DNA from: Polychytrium aggregatum
Lineage: Eukaryota; Chytridiomycota; Chytridiomycetes; Polychytriales
Length of the DNA stretch: 64,000 bases
NCBI RefSeq assembly: GCF_025602895.1
Contig: NW_026516224.1
Coordinates: 186,001-250,000 of the forward strand
Direction: 5' to 3'
Within the stretch, counting starts at the first letter, position 1; each line of letters begins with the position of its first letter. The notes under the pieces were generated by a model. It saw nothing but the letters and a program-made list of their open reading frames with translations. It was not told the origin of the DNA and ran no database searches. The translations under genes were made by a program, and so were the position numbers. Shown piece by piece: positions 23,096 through 33,983 of this stretch.

Positions 23096-23587
23096 GGTCG
23101 GTGGCGAATACGGAGGGTTGCTGGCCGGCGATGGACCGGGCTCGTCGTCAGAGTCGAGCAGACAGCGCAGGCAGAGGAGCATTGGGCTGGCGAGGGAGAG
23201 AAAAGAGCAGCCAGGCGGGCGAGGCGGGCTGTCGGTGGACTTGCAACCCAGCGAGGGGCTTGGTGGCGCCGATGATCGTTTCGGGAGGCCAGGGGATCGA
23301 GCAAGGGACCGGGCAGCAGCCGGAAACAAAAACCGCGGCGGGCTGCGCGGGTGGACTGAACAGAGACGGACAGACCATGGGTGTCAGCCGATCGTGCGAG
23401 GGGGAGCACAAGGGCTGTCAGTCGATATCGATGCGTCGCTGGTGGACAGCAGTCGATGGATCCAACGAATCGAGGCGGGCATGGTAGTTTCCCGGACATG
23501 TGTATTCATCCAAAGCAAGATCCGGTCCATTTTGCGGCCGCCGAAAAGCCTGCCGGTCGCCCCAACGCAGCGGACCAGTTCCGAGTT

Positions 23588-25036
23588 CTAGGGCATGCCG
23601 AGCTTGTCGATGACCTTTTGGGCGATGGACCGGTACACCTTGGCGTGCTCGCTGTCGGGGCGGGCAATCACGATCGGCTGTCCTGCATCCGAGGTCTCGC
23701 AGACCGAGGCATCGAGCGGCACATCGCCCAGCATGGCGATGTTGAGGTCCTTGGAGGTCTGGGCGACGCCGTCCTTGCCAAAGATGTGTGACGGGTGCGA
23801 GCAGTTTGGACAGATAAAGTAGCTCATGTTCTGGATAAGACCCAGGATCTGCGCCGCACAAGAAGCCAGGCCATATCGATTAGCACGGCGATTGCCTGGC
23901 ACGAATGCGGATGATATAGCGAGGCCAGGTGGCAGATTGGTTGCTTCCGACCGACTCACCGGCACGTCCACCTTCTTGAACATGTTGATGCCCTTCTTGA
24001 CATCCAGCAGAGCAACATCCTGCGGGGTTGACACAATGATGGCGCCCGAGAGAGGCACCAGCTGTGTGATCGAGAGCTGGGTGTCGCCCGTGCCCGGCGG
24101 CATGTCGACGACAAGGATATCGGTGTCGGACCAGTCCACCTGCCGCACGAGCTGCTCGATCGCCTTCATAACCTGGCACGTCGGCAGCAGCGGCGACCTG
24201 GTGAGTGGGTTATCTTGTCCAACGAAGCCTCTGGTTGGCATCTCCCATCGGTCCTGGTGTAAAGGCAGGCATCACCGGGCCAAGGCGCAACGCACACCAA
24301 ACTAACCATCAAACCTCGCCAGACGATCGGGGCATCAGCGCCGACTAGGAACCCCATCGACATGCACTTGACGCCATAGTTGGTGAGCGGGCGAAGAAGC
24401 GATACTGGATACGGCACGGACGACGGGATTCGCATGTGAGCCGCATCGCATCGAGTGAGATCCGCAGCGGAAGATGCAACGGCCGTGGTCGACATTCCAC
24501 ATTCGCCCAGCAGCACGCGAGCCCTGCGACCGGCCATGCTTTGCATCTGCAGATCAAACTCGACGTACTTGGCACGCCCGGTCGTTGGACAATCTCTGGC
24601 TCGCCCTGCAGGTTCATCATCTTGGGAATCGACGGCCCAAACAGATCCGCATCGAGTAGGCCGACGCTCTTGCCCAGAGTCGACAGAGCCACGGCGAGAT
24701 TAACTGCATGGCATCGAGATGCACGAGTGAGAAGTCTGACTGCTGGGCGGTGGCGATGGTACGGCAGAGTGCACCGGCTGTAGCTGACCCACTGCAATCC
24801 TTACCGGCTGTCGTCGATTTACCAACGCCGCCCTTGCCGGATGCAACGGCAACAATGTGGCCGACGCCGTGGATCTTTGTCCGAGCCGGTAGCCCCTTGT
24901 GAGCCCGAGGCAGCGACGGTGGTGCTGATTTTGCAGCGGGGATGCCCTGGATCATGGAGCATGCAGCATGTTGGAGACTGTGAGGATGGTGACGCTGGCG
25001 GCCAGGCCGCCGATCGCACGGAGACAGCAGCACCAT
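23588..25036 (-). CDS. NUBPL/Ind1-type P-loop Fe-S assembly ATPase (Mrp/NBP35 family)
   Basis: The start is at 25036 ([20 protein letters not shown]), an Arg-rich leader consistent with a mitochondrial presequence. Next come [20 protein letters not shown] (deviant Walker A, ~24850), [20 protein letters not shown] with [10 protein letters not shown] (~24650), [11 protein letters not shown] (~24370), [20 protein letters not shown] (~24130), and [17 protein letters not shown] with the CxxC that binds a bridging Fe-S cluster (~23800). The stop after VIDKLGMP is at 23588. The MSYF.CPNC.H..HIFG signature fits NUBPL/Ind1, needed to assemble Fe-S clusters of respiratory complex I, and implies a lineage that keeps complex I. 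Four exons are inferred. Confidence 0.88.
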
Positions 25037-25093
25037 ACCAGCGGGTTGTTGTGCCAATGCGCAGGCGTTGAGGAAAGCAGCCGCCGATGGACC

Positions 25094-25142
25094 GGGGATA
25101 TCATGGGGGATATCATGGGGGATATCATGGGGGATATCATGG
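25094..25142. repeat. 12-bp tandem repeat, four copies
   Basis: The unit ggggatatcatg is repeated four times immediately upstream of the NUBPL start, in the space between divergent NUBPL (-) and eIF4E (+) genes. It contains the palindrome GATATC. Confidence 0.85.
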
Positions 25143-25662
25143 AGACAGCCTCGATGGAAGTCTTGGTGGAGATCTCGGTAACAGCCTGGACGGCAACCTG
25201 GATGGCAGCTTCGGTGACGGCCTCGGTGACGGCATGGCGATCGTCCGCGGATCGATATCGATCGCGAGCGACATGGATCTCGCCGCGCTCTCGCTCCGGC
25301 CTCGCTGCCGTCTCGCTGCCTCTCGCTGCTCGTGGGTCATCCATTGCTCTCTCTCGCTCCTCGCCCGCCGTCTCGCCCGCCGTCTCGCCGCCTCCCTGCT
25401 CTCGTGTTCGTCGTCGCCAGTCCTTTGGATGGCAAAAATTTTCTTCGTCTCCGATCGCATTTGTCGTCCATCGCCCCCCCCCACTCACCCTCCTCCTCCC
25501 CGGCCCTGGTGTCTGTCGCCCAGAGCCCTGCTGCATCCTGCCCACCCATATCCGTCGCCCGCAAGCCCCGCACAAGCCTGCCCGATCTCGCCTGTGGCCT
25601 CTCTCCCGTTTGCCCGCCCGATCTGCCCGACCAACCACCCGACCGACTCGCCCACTCAAGCC

Positions 25663-27382
25663 ATGCACTCGTCCCACAATCCGACATCGCTGTCCAACGG
25701 CTCTGCTGAAACCACCATCGCAGACTCCACCCAGCCGTCTCCAGAGCTGATAGTTCCCTTTCCATCCAAGGGCCACCTCCTGAAGTCTGGATGGGCGTTT
25801 TGGTGCGTTTCTGTCACTGCAGCCGCTGGCTTCCCCACACTGTCCCACACCAGGATTCGAGGTGCATGCTCCGGTCGATTGGCTGTACGCAATCGAAGCG
25901 CTGCCGTGTACACACCCTCTACTTCAAGGCGCTTTGGCCCAGTCCAGCCGAGTCGCCGGCGTGGCTTACTCGATGTGGCAGGATGTGATCCCCCCGACAC
26001 GAAAGGATACAACAGGATGTGCTGTGATCCGATGAGATTGGATCGGTCGGATCCACTTCCTTCATGACTCCAGGACTGCAGGACTTGTCGACGGTAGATG
26101 CTGACCGTGTGTTTGTGGCCGCTTTCGCATCCAGGTTCATGCACCGAGAACCAGGCTCCAAGCTGCAGGACTACAACTCGGCCATCAAGCGCATTGCCGG
26201 ATTTGCATCGGTGCGGAACCGTCTGTCTCGCCGCATCACCACTTCTGAGCGTCGCAGCCCTGCCGGATCGGCTGAGGGACTTTCCGGAGCATACTCTGCA
26301 TCGCTGTCTACCAACACCCTTGCCGTACATTCTGTGGCGGGAAACCTGCGGCTGACCATGTCGTCCTGCTCCTGTCCTGCCCGTGTCCTGCCCGTGTCCT
26401 GCCAGATCGAAGAGTTTTGGGCCGTGTACAGCCATCTCAACCGCCCGCACGATTTGCCCACAATCAGCGACTATCATCTCTTCAAATCGGGCTTGCGTCC
26501 CATTTGGGAAGACAACATCAAGGGTGGAAAATGGATTGTGGGTACCAGCACGGCATTTTGAGGCAGTCTCGATAGTCAAATCAGCTCGAGTCCTCATGCG
26601 AGCGTGTGCCGATCGAGCCGACGATCACACGGATGAGGGTGCGCTTTTTGGTCATCTGCGAGACCAGTGTTCCACTAACCTGTTGTTCTGCGTGGCCTCC
26701 AGGTGCGGCTAAAAAAGGGACTTGCATCTCGTTACTGGGAAAGCTTGGTACGTTGATGTACCTGCGCGGAGCAGCGTTGGATGGGCAAGGAGAGGATAAC
26801 GAGCTCGCACGCTGCAAGGTATGCGAGTGTCCTGACCAGCATACGTTCCTTGCTCTGGCCCATGTTGTGTCCATGCCCCACGCATCCCAGGTCATCTCAT
26901 TAATCGGCGACCAGTTCGATGTCGGGGATGAGATTTGTGGGGCCGTTATATCGATCCGCCACTCGGAGGACATCTTGTCCCTGTGGAACAGGAATGCTGA
27001 TGACAGCCGAGTCAATTTGAAAATCAGGTATGTTGCCGTGTTGCGCTTTTCGGATGACTCGTGCCTGTGCTCTCGCTGTGCTCTTGACCCGGACCTCTGG
27101 TCATGAACCGCCTCTGTGTCTCTGGAGGCATGCGACCCGGCGCACTGGCACACTGAATGGGCTGGAGATCCGGCCGACACAGTCCTGAGAGGCTGCCAGC
27201 ATCTACTGGGCGAGCCGACGGCTTTGCTGACCACCGTAACTTGCTGCGACACTCGGTGCTGCCATAGGGATACACTGAAGAAGGTTCTGAATCTGCCTGC
27301 AAACTGCGTTATGGAATACAAGGCCCACAAGTCGTCCATCACGGACAATTCCAGCTTTAGAAACACAGAGATGTTCCGATAG
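25663..27382 (+). CDS. eIF4E-family cap-binding protein (possibly 4EHP/eIF4E2-like)
   Basis: Spliced exons give a Ser/Thr-rich N-terminus (MHSSHNPTSLSNGSAETTIA), FPSKGHLLKSGWAFW-FMHREPGSKLQD, and then IEEFWAVYSHLNRPHDLPTI and SDYHLFKSGLRPIWEDNIKG with GKWIV (~26405-26540). RLKKGLASRYWESL follows (~26703), then VISLIGDQFDVGDEICGAVI and SEDILSLWNRNADD (~26895-27010), and finally LKKVLNLPANCVMEYKAHKS with TAG at 27380. WEDNIKGGKW supplies the Trp-Glu cap-binding pair. Introns are canonical, for example gtgcgt..cag between WAFW and FMHR. The protein binds the mRNA 5' cap. The class (canonical eIF4E or 4EHP) is unsettled: the first cap-stacking Trp position reads near SKLQDYN, which favours a class II/4EHP type. 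Confidence 0.88.
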
Positions 27383-27937
27383 GGGAGGTGCATGAGGTCA
27401 ATACAGCCCTTCGACGAAAATACCGGGCGCCCCGACTGCCCCGGGGTTTTCAGCGAACATTGCTGTAGTCACAATCCGAAATACCACTGCAATCAAAAGC
27501 ACATGATCCCATTGACGGCTGGCCACTTTGAACAAGAGGGAGAGGGGGCATGGCTCTTGGTTGAATGTGTGCCTTTGGGTACCTTGGACATCTTCGATCC
27601 GGCTGTCCCTGGAACACCCATTTCTGAGGTCCTGAATACATACAACCAGCATGTCTGCAGAAACCCAGCTTCGCCCGGGACCTTGAGCAGCCCCGCCATC
27701 GCCAATCGCACCGTTGGCCCGGGGCAGCCTGTAGACCACTCTGCTCAAGGCGGTGGTCGATGCGAGGGAACACCGCTGGGCTACCGCCATTTCGGGCACA
27801 GAACCCTCATGGCCGATCGCCCACACTTGGCCCTGATCTGTCCCGCCATCGCCGATCGCTTCAACACAACACCTGGCCTCACTCCCCCCTCCTCACGCAC
27901 ACACCGATTCGCATCTCTCCCTCACGGCCCCGTCGCC
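27383..27937. other. intergenic region, nothing recognised
   Basis: This lies between the eIF4E stop and the PIH1 start, on the same strand. A minus-strand open frame here has no recognisable motif. Confidence 0.4.
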
Positions 27938-29485
27938 ATGTCCATCGAGGATCTTCTGGCGTCCGCCACGCAGCCATCCCGCTCACAGCCAACCGACGAG
28001 ATGGCTGATCCGTCCTTCCAGGACTTTCTCAGAACCATGTCTGAGAACCCAGAGCTCGCAGCCAAGGTCCTTTCCGGCCTTCCTGCCGACCCGCTCGCCC
28101 AGCCCGACGAGCATCCAAAAGCCTTTGAAGTTGTCCCCGAGCCCGGGTTCGTCGTCAAGACCCTCAACCAAACCGAAGTTGGCGACTGGGCTGCCGGGCT
28201 GAAGGTCAGACGCATGAAGCATGCCCATTTGGCGATGGTCCTGGGCGTTGCTCGGCCGCCGAGGCGCAGATCTCGCACAAGATGTACTCGCTCGAGAAGA
28301 TAGACAGGGCTTGATAAAGAGAGACTTGGCCGACGACGGAGCTGCTGGTGTTGCCGAACGTGCTTTCGATCACTCTGGGCATGTCCTGGTGGATGCTGAT
28401 GCTCGTGCTGCTGCCCTTGTAGGTATTCATCAACCTCTGCCACAGCGAGCAAATCCCTCCGCCGCCTTTGGCATCCGACGAAGAGATTCGTCGGGCGCTG
28501 AATGCCGAAGACAACACCGCCTTCCGCGTTCCACTCTCACTCTCGGGTCCCAAGGCCGAAAAGGACAAGTGTAAGCGATCGGGCCTGAGATTCCCTCTCG
28601 AAACTGCTCTGCCGTGCTCATACTGATGCTATGGCGATCCTCCAGCCGGCAGGGCCTGCCTTGTCTTTGATGCGTGTATCAACACGCAGCCCTTCCTCAA
28701 ATGCATGGCCGACGAGGACTTCAAGCTGTTCCTGGTCGAGCTGTCGATGGAGTGGGTTGAGGAGAAGCATCGTTTGGATCTCAGTCGAGGTAATCATTGT
28801 CCTCCCTGTTGTCCCAACGACACCGATCATCACCAGGCATCGTGGGGCGATTCGAAGCGTCTTGGCCCTGTCGACACCCACCATGCCCAAGCGGCGGCTG
28901 CGCTCATTCCGTATCGTTTCGCTGGCGAATGCTATCCGTTCGCCATCAACTCCTGCAGAGTTCACATTGCCAAAGCTGAAAACCAAGGGCCAGCTCTCCA
29001 AGCACATCATTCGGCGGACGCAGCGACCCCAGATTTCTGAGATCAATCCGGTGTTGACCTCGGCGACAGCTCAGAGATTGAGAGGTTCACCGGCTGCGAC
29101 TGCATCCTCGTCATCACAAGCGTTACGTCGCCTGAAAGAGCCCAAGCACAACCTGGTCGTCAAGGGAAGCGACGTGATTGCCACCATCGAGTTGCCTGAT
29201 CTCGTAAGTAGCATCTGCGCTGGTTTGGATGCATTGTATCGAGGGATGCGTCGCCCGATCGACAAGCTCCTCATGTCTCTGTCCCAAACCTGCTCGGCAT
29301 CCACGTCCAAACAGACTTCCACCCGCAGCTGCACGGTGGACATTGAGTCCGATCGACTTTTGTTCCATTCACCCGAGCGATACGATCTGGATCTGCGTCT
29401 GCCCAGGGCCATCGACACCGAGCTCGGCGAGGCAGTCTTCAACCGCGAGACCAGGGTGCTGACCATCACCATGACGTCGGTGTAG
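27938..29485 (+). CDS. PIH1 domain protein (PIH1D1-like, R2TP complex)
   Basis: The start is MSIEDLLASATQPSRSQPTD (27938), followed by an acidic helical segment (FQDFLRTMSENPELAAKVLS). The PIH1 domain spans GRACLVFDACINTQPFLKCM (~28645-28705), DEDFKLFLVELSMEWVEEKH and FTLPKLKTKGQLSKHIIRR (~28960-29020). A C-terminal CS-like beta domain follows: RRLKEPKHNLVVKGSDVIAT, DRLLFHSPERYDLDLRLP, then VLTITMTSV and the stop at 29485. PIH1D1 links Hsp90 to the RUVBL1/2 ATPases for assembly of snoRNPs, PIKKs and RNA polymerase II. Four or five introns; the donor after GLK (~28205) and acceptor before VFINLCHSEQIPPPP (~28424) are clear. Confidence 0.88.
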
Positions 29486-29772
29486 ACGGCATTCCAATAC
29501 ACACCATGCTATCTGCACATGAGTCCTTCCTGCTCTCTTGTATCCTGGCTGTTTACCGATGGTGATGATCAGATCAAAGCGTCCCCGCACGTGAAAAGCA
29601 TGGTCCAGCAGCAGGCCCCCGTTCTGCCTGTGAGTCCCCAGCAGTCGCTGGCCGGCCATATTTGCCCGCCCGATCCGAGCCGCCAGAATCACAGATCTCA
29701 TTCTCTTATCATTTGCTTCTGGGGCCCTTCGTCCTGTGCTGTCCCTGCTCCGTCTTTGGCTTTGCCTCTGCA

Positions 29773-32700
29773 ATGTCGTCGCTGCCGTCGCGTCTCTCGA
29801 GCCCAAAGCTGCCTCGTCCCATCCACATCAACACCAGCACCAGCACCGGCATCGGCGCCAGCAACCACAATCTCGGCCCAAATGCCCACAGCGATGCCGA
29901 TCCAGCCCATCCTCTGCGGTCGTCGCAGTCCCCAACCGTCACTCTTGGCCCCGTTGTGAACAGTTCGGAAATATCGCCAGAGTCTCGGCTGGCGCTTCAT
30001 TTCCGCAACCTGCTCTCGCTCGCGGGCATGATCGTCAGCGATGTCTCAAGCTTTTGGATGAAGGTGAGGCCGGATGACCGCCGAGCCCCCAAGACAGATG
30101 ATGCGAGGGGGGTGCCATTTGTCCCCTGGATGCCGCCTCTCCGCCATTGGTGCCCTCGATGGCATCTCCCAACCCCTGAACATCAGCCCGACTGGATACT
30201 CCTGATTTATTCAACGCGGACAATGCAGTGCTGCCGTCCGGACATATTTCGGACAGGTGCCGCTGGTCACCATTTGCCTGTGGCCATCGGGTCTTGCTAA
30301 CACCCCACACCTCACACGCCAGAAAATCTACCTGGCCATGCTCCACCAAAACGATACCATCGAGTATTTCAAGCGCATACGTGTAGGTTTTGTCTGGAGC
30401 TGGCTTGGTGGTTTCGGCTCATGAGTGACTCGGCTCCACTGCTGATGAACAAGTGGAGCGGCTGACGAGCTCGGATACTCTTTAGGATCGGGCTACCAAC
30501 TATGAGCAATGGGCGGCTGCCTCGCTGGTCCTCGACGATCTCGAAGGTGTGTGCAGCGGCAATGGATGGATGAGACGATTGATTTCCTGCACACGCTCAT
30601 CCATCTTCCGACGACGAACCAAGCCCCTCATCTCGCTTGTCCGACTGATATCCATATACATCCATCCATATATACATCCGTCAATCTGCAACTTGGACTC
30701 TGATCTCGAACAGGAAATGAAAAGTGGAAATCAGATCCTGTTTCGCCGGATTACGACTACCATCTTATTCAAGAGCGCCTTGTCTCGCTGAAGAAGGCCC
30801 GCCTCTCGGGCGACATATCATCGATGATCTTTCTCCTCCGGACGAGCCTGAACAGGGATCTTGGGAACATGGGAAACCACAAAGTGAGTGAATCTGGGCT
30901 CATGTGGGAGGACGGAGGTCTTGTCTCGGACGATCCAGCAACATCATCGGCCAGCGGACCCACTGCCATATTGCCTCAATACGGACGGGGCCATCCTGCT
31001 GTCGCACTGTCGCACTATCTGGTGAGCAAATGGGATTGCTGCCTACATTCGACTCTATCGAAAGTCTCATGTCACTGTCTGTCGCCAGCTGTACGGCCAT
31101 ACGCATATTGGCACCAAGCGGCTGATCGAAGACTACATCGAAGAAGTCACCAAGCAGCTCAATATCATCTGCGACACCGAGTCGGACGACCTGCCGAATG
31201 CATCCAAGCTCGATCTCTTTCTTAGCATCCAGAAGTCATATGGACGAACTGCCCTTCTACTGAGCGGAGGGGCCATCTTTGGTGAGGTCACAAATGAGCG
31301 ACGACGAGAATATGATCGTGTGTGTGCTGGGTAGTTCGTCGATAGTAGTCAAGTAACGCATCGACCAAACAGTTACCAGTCGCATCGGCTTCCAAGATGC
31401 TGAACTCGGTTCACTCTCTCCCTATTGCGGCCCCCCCTCCCCTGGATCCTACGATCATTTCTATGACTGCCACAGGACTGACCCATGTCGGCGTCATCAA
31501 AACGCTTTATGAGACGAAGCTTCTCCCACGCATCATCAGCGGCTCTTCCTGCGGCGCCATCATCGCCGCTGTGCTATGCACCCGGACGGACTCTGAGGTC
31601 CCGTACATATTCGAGCCGGACACCCTCAATTTGGTGGGTGGAGGCTGGGTCGGCCAAAAGTTGATCCATTGGCCCTGGCCATCGGTCCCGGCCATCGGAC
31701 ACCACGATACTCTCGATACTACGATACCGAGTACTAACTGGCGCTCGTGCCGCTGTTACAGAATGTATTCGAATCGGCGGAAGATCACGGGAACATATTT
31801 AAACGACTTCTTCGGATACTGAAAGACGGTGATGGCCGATCCTGCACTTGATCATTCGCGGTGGCGGCGATGGCCGTATTCAGTTTGTTGTAAGGGGTCG
31901 GGGAGCGACTGACACTGGATGTGCCCACATCAATCCTCTCTACTTGTCTTGTTGCCTGGGGGTGTTTCTCCCTATGTTCTAGGCGTAGTATTTGACGTCC
32001 AGGTCTTTGTCCAAGCCATGCGAGACAACGTTGGCGACCTCACATTTCTGGTAACCGGCAGGAGATTTGCTGTGCCCAGCAAGCTGCTCCTTCCCACTTT
32101 GTGGTCTATATGCATGCTGATGGATCCGCCAAAATCATAGGAAGCCTTCAACAAGACCCGGAGGGTGCTGAACATTACCGTCAGCACGTCGACTGTCTTT
32201 GAAATGCCCAAGTTGCTGAATTACCTCACTGCCCCGAACGTGGTGCGTTGCCGTGGGTGTCGCATCCCGCAGAACGTACCGCGCCGGCGAGAGGCCGCCT
32301 TGTCTCGATGCCTGTACTGAGCCCAACCCATATTTGATGCGCTATTGTCGCAGATCATTTGGTCAGCTGTGTAGGTGTCTTGTCTGCTTGCGCCCAGCTC
32401 CTTGCTCCGGACTCCGTCGTTGTCTCGAGCTGACTCGTGAGTGCATTCTTCTCGGATATCAGCACGGCGTCATGTGCCATTCCATATGTGTACAAATCCG
32501 CGCCTCTGATGGCCAAGGACCGAAACGGAAAGATCATCCAGTGGAACCCGTCCGGACACAAGTGGATCGACGGGTCTGTCGAAAAGTATGTGTGGAAAGC
32601 TGCGGCTGTGATCGTGGCTTGCGGGTAGGCAGTTCGGGTTGGGCCGCCGCGACTTACGCTTTGTTACTATGTGGCCCACCCTCTGTTGCTATGCGTTTCA

Positions 32701-33738
32701 GCGACCTGCCGATCGCGCGTCTGTCTGAGCTTTTCAACGTCAACCACTTCATCGTTAGTCAAGGTGATGGTCGTTCTGCCGAGCTCAGGGCGAGACGTGG
32801 ATGCCAAAATGGTGTGATGTAGTAGAGCGACTCTTTTGCAGCACGCACCACTCGATAAGCCTCGACTGACTCCACTGGGTGTTTCCACTGATTGCTTCCA
32901 CAATCCCTTTCCATACCGTTTGCACGTGTCGCTCGACTCCATTCTGATCGCATGCGTAATGGTGGCAGTCAATCCCCATGTTGTCCCATTTATGCAGGAT
33001 ACCTTCAGCCCATCCACCGTGGACCAACTCACATCCAAGCTTTCGTATCTGATTCGGTCCGAGGCACATCACCGTCTATACCAGGTGCAGCACTCGCAGA
33101 TTCAGTGCCCGTTTATGCGCTGTTCATGCTGGGTATTCACACGCTGCCCGCCAACGACTCTGCCTGCCATATGCAGCTCTCGGAGCTTGGGCTCGGGAAC
33201 AGCCTCCTCTTCAGGGTCCAAGCGATTCTCGTGCAGCGGTACTACGGCGACATCACGATCGTTCCAGACATCTCTCCCGACGACTACACCCGGCTTGTTG
33301 GTAACCCCGACTCGGACATGCTCGTGAACTATACGATTACAGGCGAGCGAGCCACTTGGCCCAGTAAGTTTGGACAATCGGTGCTTGCCCTCAGTCACGG
33401 CAGTCCCCGTGCTCGTCGGCAGGACAAACGGCGTACTTGCCCCGGCTCGGTTGGTTGTCTGCGCTAACCGCTTTGCTTTGCCCAACTGCTTTGCCCTGAC
33501 TGGCTACTCTGCAACCTGTCCTCCAGAGGTTTCGATCATGCGGAATCACTGTCTTGTGGAGCTGTGCATCGATGAAATCATTTATCGGCTGCGTATTCGC
33601 AAGTTCGAGGCCGACTCAGACATTCCCCGGAGAGCGGGCGGCAGCGAGCGCTCATCGGTCTCGCTAGTCATGCCGTCGCAGGGTTCGAGCTCGGCGGGGC
33701 CCTCGAACCGACGAGACTCGGCGCCAACGACAACATGA
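29773..33738 (+). CDS. patatin-type triacylglycerol lipase (DUF3336 plus patatin; Tgl3/4/5, SDP1 family)
   Basis: A many-exon gene. The start is MSSLPSRLSSPKLPRPIHIN (29773). The DUF3336 region reads YFKRIRDRATNYEQWAAASL, LVLDDLEGNEKWKSD, then YDYHLIQERLVSLKKARLSG and LLRTSLNRDLGNMGN (~30370-30880). The patatin domain has the oxyanion motif ALLLSGGAIFG (~31250), TGLTHVGVIKTLYETKLLPR and the nucleophile GSSCGAII (~31540). The later KWIDGSVE (~32565) supplies the catalytic Asp of the DGx motif, followed by DLPIARLSELFNVNHFIVSQ. The end is Ser-rich (SSAGPSNRRDSAPTTT). These enzymes hydrolyse storage triacylglycerol at lipid droplets by a Ser-Asp dyad, with some acyltransferase activity in yeast. 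An intron (~30560-30700) holds an imperfect (atcc) repeat. Confidence 0.9.
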
Positions 33739-33983
33739 GCGGCTCTGCCAAGCTGCCCGGTTCCTGGAGAAAGTCACTGTCCGAGGGCGGGCAGCCCAGT
33801 TTGCATAGCCAGGAACAATGCTCGGCCCGCTGGACGCTGTGTGTTGGATGCTGGATGTACGGACATGTTGCATCTGCTGCGCTGCATTATCAACGACTAT
33901 AGTGCGATTCGCCAGCGACGAATAGATGGTGGACTCGGTTTGTATTCGGATGGCAAGGCTGCTACTACTGCCTGCCATACGAG

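Noticed and set aside
27398-27826. Minus-strand open frame between eIF4E and PIH1
   Set aside because: No recognisable motif. It has Pro/Gly/Arg-rich composition like other non-coding shadows here.
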